From the NCBI RefSeq assembly GCF_022170825.1, contig NZ_CP081879.1, positions 1 through 64,000 on the forward strand: DNA of 64,000 nucleotides. The letters run 5' to 3'. The notes below the pieces were generated by a model, which saw only the letters and a list, made by a program, of their open reading frames with translations, searched no databases and had not been told where the DNA came from. Below are positions 17,312 to 26,642 of the stretch, piece after piece. The translations under genes and the position numbers were made by a program. This stretch comes from Exiguobacterium acetylicum. GTDB lineage: Bacteria; Bacillota; Bacilli; Exiguobacteriales; Exiguobacteriaceae. The stretch's first letter is position 1, and each line of letters begins with the position of its first letter.

Positions 17312-17360
17312 ACATTAAAAGAGTGCATGCGTCACGAAACGCTTGCACTCTTTTAATGTT
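17312..17360 (+). terminator. Terminator after the isomerase-kinase fusion
   Basis: AACATTAAAAGAGTGCATGC pairs with GCTTGCACTCTTTTAATGTT with one mismatch. The right arm contains the T-run. Confidence 0.8.
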
Positions 17361-17504
17361 CGTCGAGACTATTGATTCATTACATGTAAAAAATAAAATT
17401 AAACGAATATTTTATTTCCATAAAAATCAAATTAAAACAATTTTTAGATACATTTTAGTGTAATATACTTTTGAATCTCATAAATAAACTGGGGAGGCAA
17501 TAGA

Positions 17505-18563
17505 ATGTCTATAGTCAATCTTAAAAGTGTCAAAAAATATTTAACATTACTAACCGTCGGATTAATCGTTTCATGTACTGGAGCCTCATATCCATCTAAT
17601 CACGCCCAAGCAAAAGAGAAGTCATCATTCATGACCACCAGTTTAAAAAAAGCAACATCAGACTCTAAAAGGTATAGATCTTATGAAAAATCATCAATGT
17701 TCTCAAACACCTCAAAAAAAAGCAAATTGCTAACTACCATCCCTAGAAAGACAATTATTACACCAATCCATAAAATAGATGGTTGGTTTAAGGTAAAATA
17801 TAACAACAAGATTGGATGGGTGTCAGAATATGATTTTCATGAATATTTCGAATTGAAGAGATATCAAACCACGGAGTCCTTGGCACTTCGTAGCAGTCCA
17901 TCCTCTAGCAGTAAAAAAATCTTGACCGTACCTAAGTCAAAAATAATCATGTCAGCCATAGAAGACAATGGTTGGTATCAAGTTATGTACGCTGATAAAA
18001 AGGGCTGGTTATCTGGGAAGCATCTAAGATTCCGTGAAGGGATGAACTATTTTAAAACGAGTAAGGCTTTAAGCTTATACAGTACGTATTCAACAAAAAG
18101 TAAGAAGTTAGTCAATCTACCAAAATCAGTAGTTATCTCCTCCAACCAAAAACATGATGGATGGTATAAGACTAGCTATGGTAAAAAAATAGGATGGGTC
18201 CAGGCGAAGGACATCAAGCCACATACTTTTCCTAAACCAGATGCCATGGATTATGGCGTATTAGTAAAAGATGACTATGCCAAGGCAAATCTTCTAATGT
18301 TTACCATCAAAGAATCCGGATCATTCTATGGAACAAAAAAGGGGTTCGGTCATTCATACGATATAGATAGCAATCGATTCATGATAACTGGATTTAACAC
18401 GGAGTCATATACATTAGCTGCTAAAGCTCTATCAAAAATGACAGGCATTCCTGATTTCGATGGATATCGTCTCGCATTAATGAGTTGTCGTGTAGATGCA
18501 TATGTTTCCTATCGAGGATTAGATTTTGATCATGATGGAGCAGTGATTGCAATTGACTTTTAA
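17505..18563 (+). CDS. Secreted protein with SH3b repeats
   Basis: A 352-aa exported protein. The N-terminus has a hydrophobic segment TLLTVGLIVSC. It may be a lipobox (LIVSC) or a normal signal peptide cleaved near HAQA. Three bacterial SH3 repeats follow, at about 60-125, 130-185 and 190-245 (each with a DGWF/DNGWY-KV-Y-K-GW pattern). The C-terminal ~110 residues (TFPKPDAMDYGVLVKDDY to HDGAVIAIDF) match no family I recognise. Cell-wall binding is likely from the SH3 domains; any activity would be in the C-terminal domain. GGGGAGG precedes the ATG. It is monocistronic and AT-rich compared with the genes before it. Confidence 0.8.
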   Translation: MSIVNLKSVKKYLTLLTVGLIVSCTGASYPSNHAQAKEKSSFMTTSLKKATSDSKRYRSYEKSSMFSNTSKKSKLLTTIPRKTIITPIHKIDGWFKVKYNNKIGWVSEYDFHEYFELKRYQTTESLALRSSPSSSSKKILTVPKSKIIMSAIEDNGWYQVMYADKKGWLSGKHLRFREGMNYFKTSKALSLYSTYSTKSKKLVNLPKSVVISSNQKHDGWYKTSYGKKIGWVQAKDIKPHTFPKPDAMDYGVLVKDDYAKANLLMFTIKESGSFYGTKKGFGHSYDIDSNRFMITGFNTESYTLAAKALSKMTGIPDFDGYRLALMSCRVDAYVSYRGLDFDHDGAVIAIDF

Positions 18564-18627
18564 TGTTCAGCAGTTGATGACTTCGACAAAAGTCACTGAA
18601 CAGTACGTTTAACTATTACCATTATTT

Positions 18628-18657
18628 AGCCCGCAGTGAATTTTTCCGTTGCGGGCT
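18628..18657 (+). terminator. Hairpin after the SH3-repeat gene
   Basis: AGCCCGCA and TGCGGGCT form an 8-bp GC-rich stem, followed by TCGTTTATT. The T-run is short, so termination strength is uncertain. Confidence 0.6.
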
Positions 18658-19397
18658 TCGTTTATTCTTCATATTTAAACTAAATTCGTTAACACTTTGA
18701 TGTCTACAGCATTAAATAATAGGTATCCCCATATCCTTAAGTCATCATCTGTCCGATATCATCATGAGGCATGATTAACTGACTGCAGAGCAGCGTCGTC
18801 ATAAAGAAGGACTTGTCTTGGAGCACTTAAGTGAGTGACTTTTACAGAATCGGCGAACACAAACTGATCACTGACACTACAGGTGCGAAAACCATTATCT
18901 TGATTCATGATATTGAACAGCTCTTAATATTATGAATCAACCAGCAGAGATTCTCATATTGAACCAATCCTTGAATGGTGGACACTCATAAGTGACACCA
19001 TTTGTTTTTTACGTGATGGTTTCTTACTCATCATGGATTTTTTGTCGCTGAAGATGACGGGATTCGACCTTCCCCCATGCTAAGACATCGAATTTCTCGA
19101 ATATCATCCGGGTGTTTATCTTCGGGAAATCTGAAACTGAATTAGTCCAGTAAGTCTCTTTCATTAAGACTCGTTCGTGAATTTTCACGCCTTATACGAA
19201 GATTTCATTCGGCATCACAATTAATCATACGTTTGCTAGATTGTCCAAAAGAAACTTGATTTTAGTGCTTCGTATTATTTAAAAACAAAAATAGCAATCA
19301 AATACGAAAAACAAATTTACTATAAATAACAAAAAAGTTAATTTTAGATATTTCAAAACATTACAATAGAACAAGATGAGAAAAGGAGATGATTACG
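18658..19397. other. 740-bp stretch without a recognisable gene
   Basis: All frames carry frequent stops. A few short open pieces, such as one near 18790 reading LTAEQRRHKEGLVLEHL, suggest decayed coding DNA, but none can be assigned. No inverted-repeat ends or transposase motifs were seen. The last 100 bases are AT-rich and should hold the promoter of the next gene. Confidence 0.5.
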
Positions 19398-20411
19398 TTG
19401 AGAAAAAAAGCAATAATATCTGGTGCTTCGTTAGCACTCTTATTCACAGTAAGTCCGGTTTCTGCTCAAGAAAACAGTTCATTTACTTATGTCGTACAAA
19501 ACAATAAGAATGTTGTGGGCGGGATTTATAAATCGGTCCCAAATAAAAAGGAAACGTTGCTAGTGAAGAGTGGAAAATCAAATTTTAACAAACAAGTATT
19601 AGCTGCCCAAACAGTCGGCAAGAGTCTTGTTTACGAAAAAGTAACTGGTCGAGAAAATTTAAGATCATATTATTGTGATAGTGAATTATACAAGGTGGAT
19701 ATTTTAAGTATGACTAAAGGTAAAACTACAAAGATTGCAACCGAGTATGTACCACCCAAACCTACAGAAAATATGAAGGTCGTAGGTTCGTCTTTATACT
19801 ATGTTAAATATGAAAACTTTAAAAAAGATGATAGCGTTTTTTCAGTCGTTAAATCTGATTTAACAGGGAAGAAGAAGAAAACATTGATGAAAGGCGTCAA
19901 AGATTTTTGGATACGAGACAAAAGCATCTTCGTAATAAAGAACGATAAACTTCAAAAAATGAATTTAGAAGGGAAGAATCTGCAGGTCATAAAAAGCCTG
20001 AAATATGACCTATTTCCTACTCAATCGTGGTGTGCAGGAAAAAACTATAACGTCTCAGAAAATTCTTTGACAGTATATGACCAGTTAGCCGAGGACCGTA
20101 GTGATTATAAGTTCATGGCCTATGATTTTATAAAAAACAAAAATACCACACTTAGTTTCACGTTCAAGATTGACGACCGGAATCCTCTTCCGGAGAATGT
20201 AAACTTAGAAAAGAAGAAAATGATCATTGCTAGTTTGATTCCAAGTACAAATTATGAAAGCAAGTTCAATTATAATTTGTATGATTTTAATGGTAAGAAA
20301 GTTAAAACGTTAATTAAATCAGTTGAAAAAGAAAATATCATTTATACCGATATGTCAAAAGGACGTATTTTGTATAAAGTTGGCCAAAAATTGAAATTGA
20401 TTAAGTTTTGA
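19398..20411 (+). CDS. Secreted protein of unknown function, propeller-like
   Basis: A 337-aa protein with a Sec signal peptide (basic start, hydrophobic IISGASLALLFTVSPVSA, cleavage at SA-QE). The mature part has repeated strands of the type SLYYVKYE, SIFVIKNDKLQKMNLEG and RILYKVGQKLKLIKF, which recall DUF5050-like or WD/propeller surface proteins. No catalytic motif is visible. The TTG at 19398 is chosen over the ATG at 19389 because AAGGAG ends at 19388, directly against the ATG. A strong terminator follows. The family call is tentative. Confidence 0.7.
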   Translation: MRKKAIISGASLALLFTVSPVSAQENSSFTYVVQNNKNVVGGIYKSVPNKKETLLVKSGKSNFNKQVLAAQTVGKSLVYEKVTGRENLRSYYCDSELYKVDILSMTKGKTTKIATEYVPPKPTENMKVVGSSLYYVKYENFKKDDSVFSVVKSDLTGKKKKTLMKGVKDFWIRDKSIFVIKNDKLQKMNLEGKNLQVIKSLKYDLFPTQSWCAGKNYNVSENSLTVYDQLAEDRSDYKFMAYDFIKNKNTTLSFTFKIDDRNPLPENVNLEKKKMIIASLIPSTNYESKFNYNLYDFNGKKVKTLIKSVEKENIIYTDMSKGRILYKVGQKLKLIKF

Positions 20412-20448
20412 TTTTTCGTAAAAAGTATGAATATGAAACAACTCTTTA

Positions 20449-20505
20449 AAGATGCATACCATAATCTTTCAATGTAAATTGAGATTATGGTATGCATCTT
20501 GTTTT
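20449..20505. terminator. Terminator between convergent genes
   Basis: AAGATGCATACCATAATCT pairs perfectly with its complement at 20482-20500 across a 14-base loop, followed by GTTTTT. Confidence 0.85.
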
Positions 20506-20593
20506 TCCCGAGTTCATCCATTATATATAGTCATAAAAAATAGCATAGATTGAACAAAAAATTCATCAAATCATGGTTCACGACCATCCTATG

Positions 20594-23149
20594 TCATGAT
20601 TCAAATATGCTATCTAGGAACCCTTCCTTATGCTTATAGAGCATCTCCGTATCAGTAGAGAAGTAACCACCTTTTCCTCGAATATTCGTAATGAGGGTAG
20701 TCCGGTCTAAGTTCAGACGGAACTTTTTCAAAATGTAATCGCTCATCATCTCGATATCAATCCCACCTTCCTCTGGTAGCAGATCAAGAAGGAATCTCCC
20801 GATTGTCCGCTTGTCACGACCGATGTAGAAGATGTCTCCACGAGCCGTCCGGATGGAACCTACACGTTTCTGTGTACGGATCAACTCCTCGAAGAAAATG
20901 TCTTCCATCCCGAGCTCGACGATAGGCGAATCGAGGTCTGTCCGGATTGACGAGAAGGTGAAATAGTCCTCTCCTGAATGTTTGACGATTTCGAGCATCT
21001 GCTTGATAAGAGTCTTGATCATCCCCTTGTTCACGCCTACCTTTCTCAATCGCGCAATCGAGATGTAGGTGGATGCATCGAAGCGGAAAAGATCATGTTT
21101 GTCCTCCATCCGCTTGACGATGCGTCTGAACGAAGAGGACTTGTATACGGGGGAATCCGGGACCGTGAAGAGCTCCTCCCGTGACAGGATGGACTCGAAG
21201 TAGGACTCTGCATTGCCGTGGACCGTACGTAGGACGAGGCCACCTTGATTGATGAAGCCGACCTTTTCGAGGGCACCTGCGTTCAGATAACGGGAGCTGA
21301 ACTGCTCGATGTGAGGGAAGGCCTCCTCCAACTCCTCGTAGGTATAGATTTCCTTCGTGAGACGTCTCGAGAACCAGGCTGCCTCTTTTTTCGTGAGGAG
21401 GGACATGCTCTGCCCGAGCGTACCGTCAGGTGAGAGGTAATCCGGAAGCTCCCGACGGATGGACTGCCTCACCGACGCCCCCGATAGTCCGAATCGTTCC
21501 TCGACGAGAGACAAGAAATCCTTCATCCCAATCGGGGCATGCTGTCGGATCAACTTCTTCAACCATTCGGCCTTCTCCATTGACCCGATGACAATCTCCG
21601 ACTGCTTCACGACGGCGATGTTCGCCGCCTCGACATATCGACGGATGACGTATTGCAGTTCATCGGGATCCTGACAATCAAGCTCCTCCATCAGCGAGGG
21701 GTCGAGCCTGAAGAGATGATTCGTCCCGTAGAAGCCAGGCTCGATACGGAGTAGGCCGCGCAATCTCTGTAGACGTCTCTGCGTCAATCTTGAACGATCA
21801 TAGTAACGGAAACGTTTTCCCGAAGACGGGATGACGGACTCCGACTGAGTGGCGATCGTGGCTAGCTTCCTGGGTTCTGTCTTCAATCGTACAGCCATCC
21901 CAATCTTGTAGGTCTCTTCGACGTACTGATCATAGACGACCTTCCATTCTTCCATCGTTCTAGCCGCTTCGTCAGCACGCGACCATAGGACGTGCTCGAA
22001 GACGTTCGCCCTCGTCACCTGCATGACCTCACCGTCACGAGTGACGATGAGTGATAGATATTTCAAGAATGCTTGACGTTGTCGCTCGTTCAGCCTCCCG
22101 TATAGTCCCTTGATGTCCTCCGTACCCGGTCGCACCCGCACGGAGAGGAAACGATGGATGGAGGCGGGTTCATCGAACACCTTCATGAAGACGTACTCGG
22201 GAATGGCGAAGCGCTCGAAACGTTGAAGATACCTCCTCGCCTCCTTCACGTGAGTGACGGGAATCCTGTTGTGTGATTGTCTCAGACGTATTTGGACCTC
22301 CCTCGCCTCGATGCCATGTTTCCTCGAGATTTCTTGCAAAGTGAGTCCTTCCTCTAGTCTGTCACGGAGCAGCTCCATTTCTGGTCCCATCGACGATAGT
22401 ATCGCGCGTAGTGTACGTATCCGTTTCTTGTACTGACCACCTTCCGTCCGGACAATCAAGTCCGCATGACACAACTCCTCGAGGAGTTCCAAGAGCTCGG
22501 CAGCCCCTTCATCCGTCTCCTTCATCGCATCCTCGAGAGAGAACGTATCCTCGAGACGATCATAGACCGTTTCACGGAACGTACGCTCGAGTCCCTTTCT
22601 CGTGATTTTGCGTCTGACCTCCGTGATAGGTAGAGAATCCTCTTCCTTCACTTCGACGGTCGTCGCCACCATCGAGATCGCGTCGAACTTTTCCTCGCCC
22701 TCGAGTTCGCGATATGCATCCATGATTCGATGGTAGGCATCGGGTCTGCTATCACCGAGAATCTTTTCGAACATCGGCAAGGTCATCCCTTCGAGGTCTG
22801 AAAACTTCATCTTTGCATTCTTCAAGAGATTGAGGTCGGAGAGAGTCATCCCCGTTTCGGGTAGTATCAAGTGATACAGCGTCTTCATCCTGCAGTGACG
22901 CAGGATTTCTTCATCGCTCATCATGGACTGAAGGATCAGTACAGCCCGACGGACAGAGGCTGGTACGCCTGGAAGAGATTTTCCTTCCTTCGTGAGCAGT
23001 TCTTGGATGGATAACCCCTTCTTGAGAAGAGTGATCGCATTCGAGTGACTCATCTCTATGTCATATTGCTCCAAGATGTCGAGAATACCTAATATGCTCT
23101 CCCCTCTATAGACTCTCTTCATCATCATATTTTTTTCGTCTTCGTTCAT
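20594..23149 (-). CDS. Large protein of unknown function with HTH-like segments
   Basis: An 851-aa, highly charged, Arg-rich soluble protein that I do not recognise. The first ~170 residues contain short helical repeats resembling small helix-hairpin-helix or death-like bundles (LSDLNLLKNAKMKFSDLEG). A segment near 270 (GLTLQEISRKHGIEAREVQIRLRQS) looks like a helix-turn-helix. Further possible winged-helix segments occur near 220, 560 (SLVEERFGLSGASVRQSIRREL) and 820. No nuclease, ATPase or methyltransferase motif is visible. GAGGAG precedes the ATG. It stands alone, divergent from the unknown gene at 23403, with a 253-bp shared upstream region. DNA binding is inference. Confidence 0.7.
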   Translation of the reverse strand: MNEDEKNMMMKRVYRGESILGILDILEQYDIEMSHSNAITLLKKGLSIQELLTKEGKSLPGVPASVRRAVLILQSMMSDEEILRHCRMKTLYHLILPETGMTLSDLNLLKNAKMKFSDLEGMTLPMFEKILGDSRPDAYHRIMDAYRELEGEEKFDAISMVATTVEVKEEDSLPITEVRRKITRKGLERTFRETVYDRLEDTFSLEDAMKETDEGAAELLELLEELCHADLIVRTEGGQYKKRIRTLRAILSSMGPEMELLRDRLEEGLTLQEISRKHGIEAREVQIRLRQSHNRIPVTHVKEARRYLQRFERFAIPEYVFMKVFDEPASIHRFLSVRVRPGTEDIKGLYGRLNERQRQAFLKYLSLIVTRDGEVMQVTRANVFEHVLWSRADEAARTMEEWKVVYDQYVEETYKIGMAVRLKTEPRKLATIATQSESVIPSSGKRFRYYDRSRLTQRRLQRLRGLLRIEPGFYGTNHLFRLDPSLMEELDCQDPDELQYVIRRYVEAANIAVVKQSEIVIGSMEKAEWLKKLIRQHAPIGMKDFLSLVEERFGLSGASVRQSIRRELPDYLSPDGTLGQSMSLLTKKEAAWFSRRLTKEIYTYEELEEAFPHIEQFSSRYLNAGALEKVGFINQGGLVLRTVHGNAESYFESILSREELFTVPDSPVYKSSSFRRIVKRMEDKHDLFRFDASTYISIARLRKVGVNKGMIKTLIKQMLEIVKHSGEDYFTFSSIRTDLDSPIVELGMEDIFFEELIRTQKRVGSIRTARGDIFYIGRDKRTIGRFLLDLLPEEGGIDIEMMSDYILKKFRLNLDRTTLITNIRGKGGYFSTDTEMLYKHKEGFLDSIFES

Positions 23150-23402
23150 AGCCTAGTCTCCTCTAACCGTTCCATGCATATGCTTCAGAACATAGATATT
23201 GAAAATAATTAAGATACCCTAAAAAATCTCCTTCTAAATTCGATTTTTATTTTACCTATATTTTACTATCATCCCTCTATTTTTTATAGCCTATTACCAG
23301 TACTTTGACCTAGTGCTTTAACAATAAAGGAATTCTTTCGGAAAGGTTGAATAGGAAAGAACAACAGTCGAATATTAGTCTCCAGAAAAGGAAGTGTTAA
23401 GG
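23150..23402. other. Shared upstream region of two divergent unknown genes
   Basis: AT-rich, with no open frame. It should contain promoters in both directions, but no single -35/-10 pair stands out. Confidence 0.4.
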
Positions 23403-24227
23403 ATGCCGATAAAAATGTTTCTTACACTACGCCCACGCGTCGAAGCAAAAGTCCTTCACGAAATCATCACGTATAATCGTGAATTATTCATGCTGAAACA
23501 CGCTAAAAGAGCACAGCAAGGTGATTACGGAAGCTATTTAAGGTTCTTGGCGGCAGGTTCCCTCGAAAGATTCTATCTCGATGACGTCGACATCGAATCG
23601 AAGATGTTCATCAATCAATCCGAAGCCTTCGCCTTCATCAACGGGAGCAACAACATCGACGAGGGACAACGTGCATTACATTATGAAATCAAGTCGAAGC
23701 TAAGAATGTATATCAAGGAGGCTGAAAGGGAAATCGTCCCCCTTTCTAAAAAGGCTCGCTCCTTCGTAAAAAAATATCCCGCGTATTCGTCTGTTTACGA
23801 ACCAGATGACATTCCCGAAAGTGTCGATCACGTCAAGTCCTTCATGGAACGATATTCATTCAGTTGGAGAGAACAGTTGCACATCCATGATTGGTTCGTC
23901 ATGAATGTGCAGAGCGGGAAGGATACGGGAGGAACCTACATGGTATCCAAGGAAGAACTTCAACAGTTTCTATATGCCTTAGAACAGACTAGATTGGAAA
24001 AGGTCGATATGAATCGTCAGGATCATCCGGACGGAATTAATGATGAAACTACACGACATCCTCTTAAGCTTTCTCAGATGATGCCTTCATCCTACCGGAC
24101 ATCATTCGGTAAAATGAAATATGATGAATCCCACGATGAAGAAAACGCACGAACCACTGAATTCTTAAGGAGAGCACTTGAAGAGGTCGACTTCCAGAAA
24201 TATATGTATGCCTACCACGGGAAATGA
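23403..24227 (+). CDS. Protein of unknown function
   Basis: A 274-aa soluble, mostly helical, charged protein without signal peptide or membrane segment. I recognise no domain. A segment near 100 (RALHYEIKSKLRMYIKEAEREIVPLSKKARSF) is probably a long helix. The ATG at 23403 has GGAAG nine bases upstream and is preferred to the GTG at 23394, which lies inside that ribosome site. It diverges from the 851-aa unknown gene, which suggests the two may work together, but no direct evidence supports this. A bidirectional hairpin follows. Confidence 0.65.
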   Translation: MPIKMFLTLRPRVEAKVLHEIITYNRELFMLKHAKRAQQGDYGSYLRFLAAGSLERFYLDDVDIESKMFINQSEAFAFINGSNNIDEGQRALHYEIKSKLRMYIKEAEREIVPLSKKARSFVKKYPAYSSVYEPDDIPESVDHVKSFMERYSFSWREQLHIHDWFVMNVQSGKDTGGTYMVSKEELQQFLYALEQTRLEKVDMNRQDHPDGINDETTRHPLKLSQMMPSSYRTSFGKMKYDESHDEENARTTEFLRRALEEVDFQKYMYAYHGK

Positions 24228-24292
24228 GGTCTCTAAGGATTGTTGATGACATCGACATCCATACCTCACATCCTATGATGGAACGAAAAACA

Positions 24293-24332
24293 AGACACCC
24301 CTTCATCGCTCGTCCCGGATGGAGGGGTGTCT
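24293..24332. terminator. Hairpin between convergent genes
   Basis: AGACACCCCT pairs with AGGGGTGTCT. On the minus strand it is followed by GTTTTTC, so it best serves the minus-strand Ig-repeat gene. Confidence 0.65.
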
Positions 24333-24404
24333 GTATTCGGAAGCATTTTAAAATTTTGGTGATTTGAAGGTCTTCGCTTGTCATATCACTGATGATTGAA
24401 AGAT

Positions 24405-26546
24405 TTAATACACCTTGATCGTCAATGACCTTGTTTGATAGCCCTTCTTCTTCACATCGATTTTCAATGTCGTCCCCTTCTTCAGTTTCGGTAATCTGAT
24501 CGAGAAGTTTTCCTTCTTATCGATGAGTGTCTTACCCATCAACTTCTTCCCTGCGAATACACTGACCTCTGCCCCTGCATTACCCTTGCCTTTCACCCCT
24601 GTACTTTTCGTCGTCACACCTGAGACGCTGAAGTAGGGGAATACTTTCAAGACTTTCGAGATGGTGACCGGTGTGCTTTGGTTCAGGCGGTCGGTAGCCA
24701 CGACTTGGACTTCCTTCCCCGCTATCGGGGAAGCGACCTTGATTTTGAACAGCCCCTTCGAAGAGCTCTGTCCGGTATAGGTCTTGCCGTTCATCTTCAC
24801 TTGGACGATCATACCAGGGAGCGTACTACCTTCGATATGGTCGGAAAAGTCGGTGACTTCCTTCACTATCGGAGCTTTCAACTTCTTCGTCTGCTTGATT
24901 TCGATACTTTGCGCATAATATACGCCACCCCCGCCTGCATTTGTGTAGATGGAGACCGTATCGCCGACCTTGACGAGTTCCTTCTTGTCACTCAGAGGTA
25001 TGATCACTTGCTTTTCGTATGCATAGGCCGATGCTGACCAACGAGTCTTCTCGTCCCATATTGACGTATGATAGAAAAGATTCGACTCACCATAAAGAAC
25101 TTGTTTATCTAGATCGTACCTTACATTCTCCAAGCCCTTCGTCGCCTTCTCCTGACTCACGACCTGTTCGAATGAATACTTGGTAGTCCCATCGGCGTTC
25201 AGTGCGCTATATTTAATCGTGAAAGGCAGCTTAGGAAAATTAGTCCATTCCCTTCCATTATAAAAATAGACTTGTTTCCCAGAAATGACGAGAGATGTTT
25301 TTTTGCCATTCAGTTCGATGACATGGCGCCCGAAGTTGGGTGTCGATGGAGCAGCAAGGACATAGATGGAATTGCGGCTCTTCGTAGCCATGAAGCGATC
25401 GATTTTGTCCAAGGCGTAGATGTCGACGACGCTCTCCTTGTTCGATTCATCGTAGAACTTCAGCTTGGGCGGGTTCTTCGTGACTTCTTTCGGAAGATTT
25501 ATTTTATACCTGCCATCAATCCCGACCCTTGACGTCCCGATTGACTTGTCTTGTGACCAGATGATCCGGGAACCCGGTTCGCTCAATCCCGAGACGTACA
25601 TATCACCTTCAAGAGAAGGGTCCATCCGGACGACCGGTCCAGTGACATAGTTGAGGCTCAATACTTTCCATTCCGATTCACAGTCGTTACCGTTGGTGCC
25701 TCTTAGTCTGATATATCTGATGCCATCCTCCTTGAACGTATGATCCCCCGTGTTACGGATATAGTACGGAGTCGTATCCATCCCTTCGACACCGCTGTAT
25801 TCGATTACGGAGTCCTTGACCACTCTTTCGTCCTTGTCGAGGTATTCCACTTGAATCTTACGAACGGAATCGTCTATGTCGACCTGTATCCCCCTTGCCT
25901 CGTCGTCCACGTCCTGCTGTCCTGATCGAACGATCACGGGTGGGCTTGCATCTATCTCATCATGCCTTACCGATACCTGCTGATGCTTTTGCCATTCGCC
26001 GATGGTCTTGTCGATGGAGAAGTCACCACGCCCTCTCTTGCTGAACTCTCCACGGAAGTCACCCGTCTCATCGGTCGTCAGCGACCGTCTCGAGTTCCAA
26101 CCTTCGCCGTCGTAAGAGTACTCTATGGACGCATCCGGTTCGGTGTTGACGGAGATGGTCGTATCTCCATCCTTCATCGCCTTGATTCGGGTCACGATGG
26201 GCGACACTTCTTGGGTCCATTCCTTCAATACTTGTCCGTCCCTCGACCGGAGCTGGAATTGGAAGCTGGTTTGTTTAGAGATATCGAATCGATACGGATA
26301 TGTCGGGTTGCTCAGGGTAGTCTTTGTCCGTTCACCATCAGCACGTTCATACTCTACGATTAGATAGGATCCGGTAGGCGCATCGGATAGATATGATTTA
26401 ATGTCTAATCTGATTTCGGTATCACTTTCCATGAACGACGGGCTGCATGCGCCCTCGGAAGCGGAAACCGTCTGGGAGGCGGCTAAACCGAATCCAAGCG
26501 TGATTGCCGTCGTCAGAAATATCTTGTACACCTTATTGCTTTTCAC
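24405..26546 (-). CDS. Secreted Ig-like repeat protein
   Basis: A 713-aa exported protein. It has a clear signal peptide (KIFLTTAITLGFGLAASQTVSASE, cleavage after SAS). The body is beta-rich with Ig-like modules of the bacterial Big_6 kind, clearest at the C-terminus (about 540-713: EVTDFSDHIEGSTLPGMIVQV, then VSGVTTKSTGVKGKGNAGAEV). No LPXTG motif, transmembrane anchor or SLH domain is present, so it is released or held by another means. The start is a GTG with AAAGGAT upstream. The C-terminal modules resemble those of the proteins at 26643 and 46434, indicating one family. It is probably a surface-associated or adhesive protein. Confidence 0.8.
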   Translation of the reverse strand: MKSNKVYKIFLTTAITLGFGLAASQTVSASEGACSPSFMESDTEIRLDIKSYLSDAPTGSYLIVEYERADGERTKTTLSNPTYPYRFDISKQTSFQFQLRSRDGQVLKEWTQEVSPIVTRIKAMKDGDTTISVNTEPDASIEYSYDGEGWNSRRSLTTDETGDFRGEFSKRGRGDFSIDKTIGEWQKHQQVSVRHDEIDASPPVIVRSGQQDVDDEARGIQVDIDDSVRKIQVEYLDKDERVVKDSVIEYSGVEGMDTTPYYIRNTGDHTFKEDGIRYIRLRGTNGNDCESEWKVLSLNYVTGPVVRMDPSLEGDMYVSGLSEPGSRIIWSQDKSIGTSRVGIDGRYKINLPKEVTKNPPKLKFYDESNKESVVDIYALDKIDRFMATKSRNSIYVLAAPSTPNFGRHVIELNGKKTSLVISGKQVYFYNGREWTNFPKLPFTIKYSALNADGTTKYSFEQVVSQEKATKGLENVRYDLDKQVLYGESNLFYHTSIWDEKTRWSASAYAYEKQVIIPLSDKKELVKVGDTVSIYTNAGGGGVYYAQSIEIKQTKKLKAPIVKEVTDFSDHIEGSTLPGMIVQVKMNGKTYTGQSSSKGLFKIKVASPIAGKEVQVVATDRLNQSTPVTISKVLKVFPYFSVSGVTTKSTGVKGKGNAGAEVSVFAGKKLMGKTLIDKKENFSIRLPKLKKGTTLKIDVKKKGYQTRSLTIKVY

Positions 26547-26642
26547 GTCATCATATCCTTTAAGTTAATTTATGTTCTCGTTGATCGGTCAGGTAATCTC
26601 CTTGGCTTACATGCCCGTACTTCTTCAGGGTGGATGGTTCAA

